Under the pieces are notes generated by a model. That model was given only the letters and a program-made list of their open reading frames with translations, did not search any database and was not told where the DNA came from. A stretch of DNA of 16,454 bases from contig URQP01000058.1 of NCBI GenBank assembly GCA_900550025.1, positions 1-16,454 on the forward strand. Reading direction: 5' to 3'. Source of the stretch: an uncultured Porphyromonadaceae bacterium (GTDB lineage: Bacteria > Bacteroidota > Bacteroidia > Bacteroidales > Muribaculaceae). Positions 14,859 through 16,454 of this stretch are shown here, piece after piece. Position numbers and translations under genes: made by a program. Each line of letters begins with the position of its first letter. Within the stretch, counting starts at the first letter, position 1.

Positions 14859-16166
14859 TTATTTTACAACGACCTTGGTAACGTTGCCGTCTACCTTAAC
14901 GAGATACATACCCGGAGCGCACTCTACATTAGCGTCGTTTTCGCTTACAAGCACACCACCTACGTTGTAAACCTCGATAGATTCAGCATCACCCGATACA
15001 ATAATCTTGCCGTCACCGCCGTAAACCTTAGCGGCCGGAGCAGCGTCTACGCCCTCAACACCGCCGGCCGGAGCAGTAAATTTGAACTGTGCGATATAAG
15101 CGCCCGGCATATACTGATAGATATAAGCCTCAGTGTCGCTGATAACATCTACAGAGAAATGGTTTCCATAGATACCATTTGCACCGTCATACTTGTACGT
15201 TCCATCCAAATTAGATTCTGAATATTTAGTAGCTACCAAATAATCCATATCGCTGTCCTCTACCTCATAAGTATCCTTTGTTGCAAGCTTTGCGATAGAG
15301 AAACCGTCAAGGAAATTATCGCCTGAAGAATAAACGATATAATCCTGACCACCTACGGTAAAGATATAGAATCCTGTACAACCATTATGACGCGGAGTGA
15401 TGAAATAAGAATCACGCGACCAGTTCATATCTTCGTCAAGCACAAATTTTTCAATGGAATTGCAATCTGTCGTCCTAACAACACCCGGTTTTGATTGCCC
15501 TGTTGTATTTCCCAACGGGCTAAGAATAGCAATAAAATCATAATCCTCCCAAGCGGAAATCAGACCTGTAGTAGTAAAATTCCCATCAATTGACAACGGA
15601 CTAATATAATAGTCATAAATATACGAGTTTTCCACGTCCTGCTCGCCATTGACAAAATAAGTCTCTACAATAGAAGGATTCCAAATACCAGCAGTATATA
15701 AGAATGCTCCATCTTCACTGAAAATATCACCGCGTGTATGTCCATAAAAGTCATGACGTCCAGTAGATTGTTTTGATACCTCAACAGTCTTAACATCAGA
15801 TAAATCAGATGAGATAAAAGTCAATTGATCAGTTCCATCTGAATTATGGATATCAAACGAAGCTACTGACGTAGCCGCACGCACAATGATATTGCCTGCA
15901 TCATCAAAAGAAACATTAGTTCCTTTACCTGTGTTAATTTCATCAGTTTTACCAGTATTATCCCAAATTTCCAATTTTTGGGTAGTATGGTTCTGGATAT
16001 AGAACTTACCGTCACGACCAAATCCTTGCCGTCCGACATTTGTACCAAGGGATTGAACACCCTCATTCATCCATACCAACTCCAGACAATCGTCCATCGC
16101 CGGTTGCGCGCTCAGCGCAAAGGTGCCTGCCAAAGCAACTGCACCAAAAAGTAAACTCTTTTTCAT
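14859..16166 (-). CDS. Secreted protein of unknown function with short C-terminal sorting domain
   Basis: A 435-residue protein. It has a clear signal peptide (likely cleavage ALSA|QP at residue 20), a body at about 25-365 rich in short beta-strand patterns, and a sorting module at about 368-435 (IEVYNVGGVLVSEN, CAPGMYLVKV, ending KVVVK). Recurrent units such as GRDGKFYIQN, FDDAGNIIVR and FSEDGAFLYT suggest a beta-propeller-like repeat fold; that is inference from pattern, not a named family. Base composition is uneven: sampled 60-base lines give 60% G+C over the signal peptide, 28-37% across the body and 50% in the sorting module. It follows the upstream partial gene by 42 bases and precedes a strong hairpin. 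A surface-exposed binding role is plausible but unproven. Confidence 0.75.
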   Translation of the reverse strand: MKKSLLFGAVALAGTFALSAQPAMDDCLELVWMNEGVQSLGTNVGRQGFGRDGKFYIQNHTTQKLEIWDNTGKTDEINTGKGTNVSFDDAGNIIVRAATSVASFDIHNSDGTDQLTFISSDLSDVKTVEVSKQSTGRHDFYGHTRGDIFSEDGAFLYTAGIWNPSIVETYFVNGEQDVENSYIYDYYISPLSIDGNFTTTGLISAWEDYDFIAILSPLGNTTGQSKPGVVRTTDCNSIEKFVLDEDMNWSRDSYFITPRHNGCTGFYIFTVGGQDYIVYSSGDNFLDGFSIAKLATKDTYEVEDSDMDYLVATKYSESNLDGTYKYDGANGIYGNHFSVDVISDTEAYIYQYMPGAYIAQFKFTAPAGGVEGVDAAPAAKVYGGDGKIIVSGDAESIEVYNVGGVLVSENDANVECAPGMYLVKVDGNVTKVVVK

Positions 16167-16208
16167 TGTTTTAAAAATTTAGTTAAACATTAGGTTTTTA
16201 TTAAAGCA

Positions 16209-16454
16209 TTATTTTATTATCAATTTCAAATTACGCACGCCATCATCACCGCTATCCACGGAAACTACGTATGTACCGCAAGGCAAACCGGATGTAGGCA
16301 ATACAGCCGTACCTTCGCAACGCTCCGACTCAGCGACCTTTTTTCCGCAAGAGTCGTAAACGCTGACCGAAGCCTCGCCATCAATAGAAAGCCGGGCATC
16401 TGCGCCCCGCTCCACAGGATTAGGGAATAGCCTCACCACACCGGCATCAACAGC
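16209..16454 (-). CDS. C-terminal fragment of a protein with a T9SS type A sorting domain
   Basis: Only the last 81 codons are in the window; the reading frame is open to the right edge, so the gene continues upstream. The fragment reads VVRLFPNPVERGADARLSI near its start, then ASVSVYDSCGKKVAES, LPCGTYVVSVDSG and a basic end NLKLIIK. The LFPNPV opening, the V-Y-D-x-x-G-K-K-V block and the G-T-Y-V-V-x-V block are the three hallmarks of the canonical type IX secretion C-terminal domain of about 75-80 residues. The parent protein is therefore predicted to cross the outer membrane by T9SS. Its main domain lies outside the window and cannot be judged. Confidence 0.85.
   Translation of the reverse strand, partial: AVDAGVVRLFPNPVERGADARLSIDGEASVSVYDSCGKKVAESERCEGTAVLPTSGLPCGTYVVSVDSGDDGVRNLKLIIK

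Noticed and set aside
16174..16205. Promoter-like TTTA, 20 bases, TAAATTTT upstream of the 435-residue gene.
   Set aside because: Both boxes miss a consensus G, the region is simply A+T-rich, and the predicted start would leave a leader of only about 2 bases.

Overview
The window reads as Bacteroidales chromosome, probably a gut lineage near Muribaculaceae; the family-level guess is inference. The reasons are Bacteroidetes-type promoters (TTTG, 20 bases, TAnnTTTG), almost no Shine-Dalgarno sequences, four proteins with type IX-secretion-like C-terminal sorting domains, and DUF4855 and GH3 proteins typical of glycan-degrading Bacteroidetes. Every gene is on the minus strand, so transcription runs from high to low coordinates. 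No gap between genes exceeds about 100 bases, and I see no tRNA, rRNA, CRISPR array or insertion sequence.

Region 1 (16454 down to 6526) is a compact cluster of secreted proteins. It starts with the tail of a protein carrying a canonical T9SS type A sorting domain, then a 435-residue secreted protein of unknown function. A strong hairpin follows. After it come five tightly spaced genes: a 1134-residue GH3 glycosidase fused to a GxDLY/SGNH esterase; DUF4855 protein C with a short sorting domain; DUF4855 protein B; a 447-residue secreted protein of unknown fold with the same short sorting domain; and DUF4855 protein A, a close duplicate of B. An intrinsic terminator closes the unit. I read it as a glycan-processing operon with no SusC/SusD pair in view. 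The three DUF4855 proteins and the 447-residue protein are the least described parts.

Region 2 (6439 to 5171) is one NCS2-family (uracil/xanthine-type) permease lacking two hallmark motifs. Its probable promoter overlaps the terminator of region 1.

Region 3 (5110 to 240) is a four-gene efflux operon: TolC-like outer-membrane channel, HlyD-type membrane-fusion protein and two ABC-2 permeases. No ATP-binding subunit is encoded here.

Region 4 (184 to 1) is the start of a nitrilase-superfamily amidohydrolase (YafV/omega-amidase type) with its own textbook Bacteroidetes promoter.
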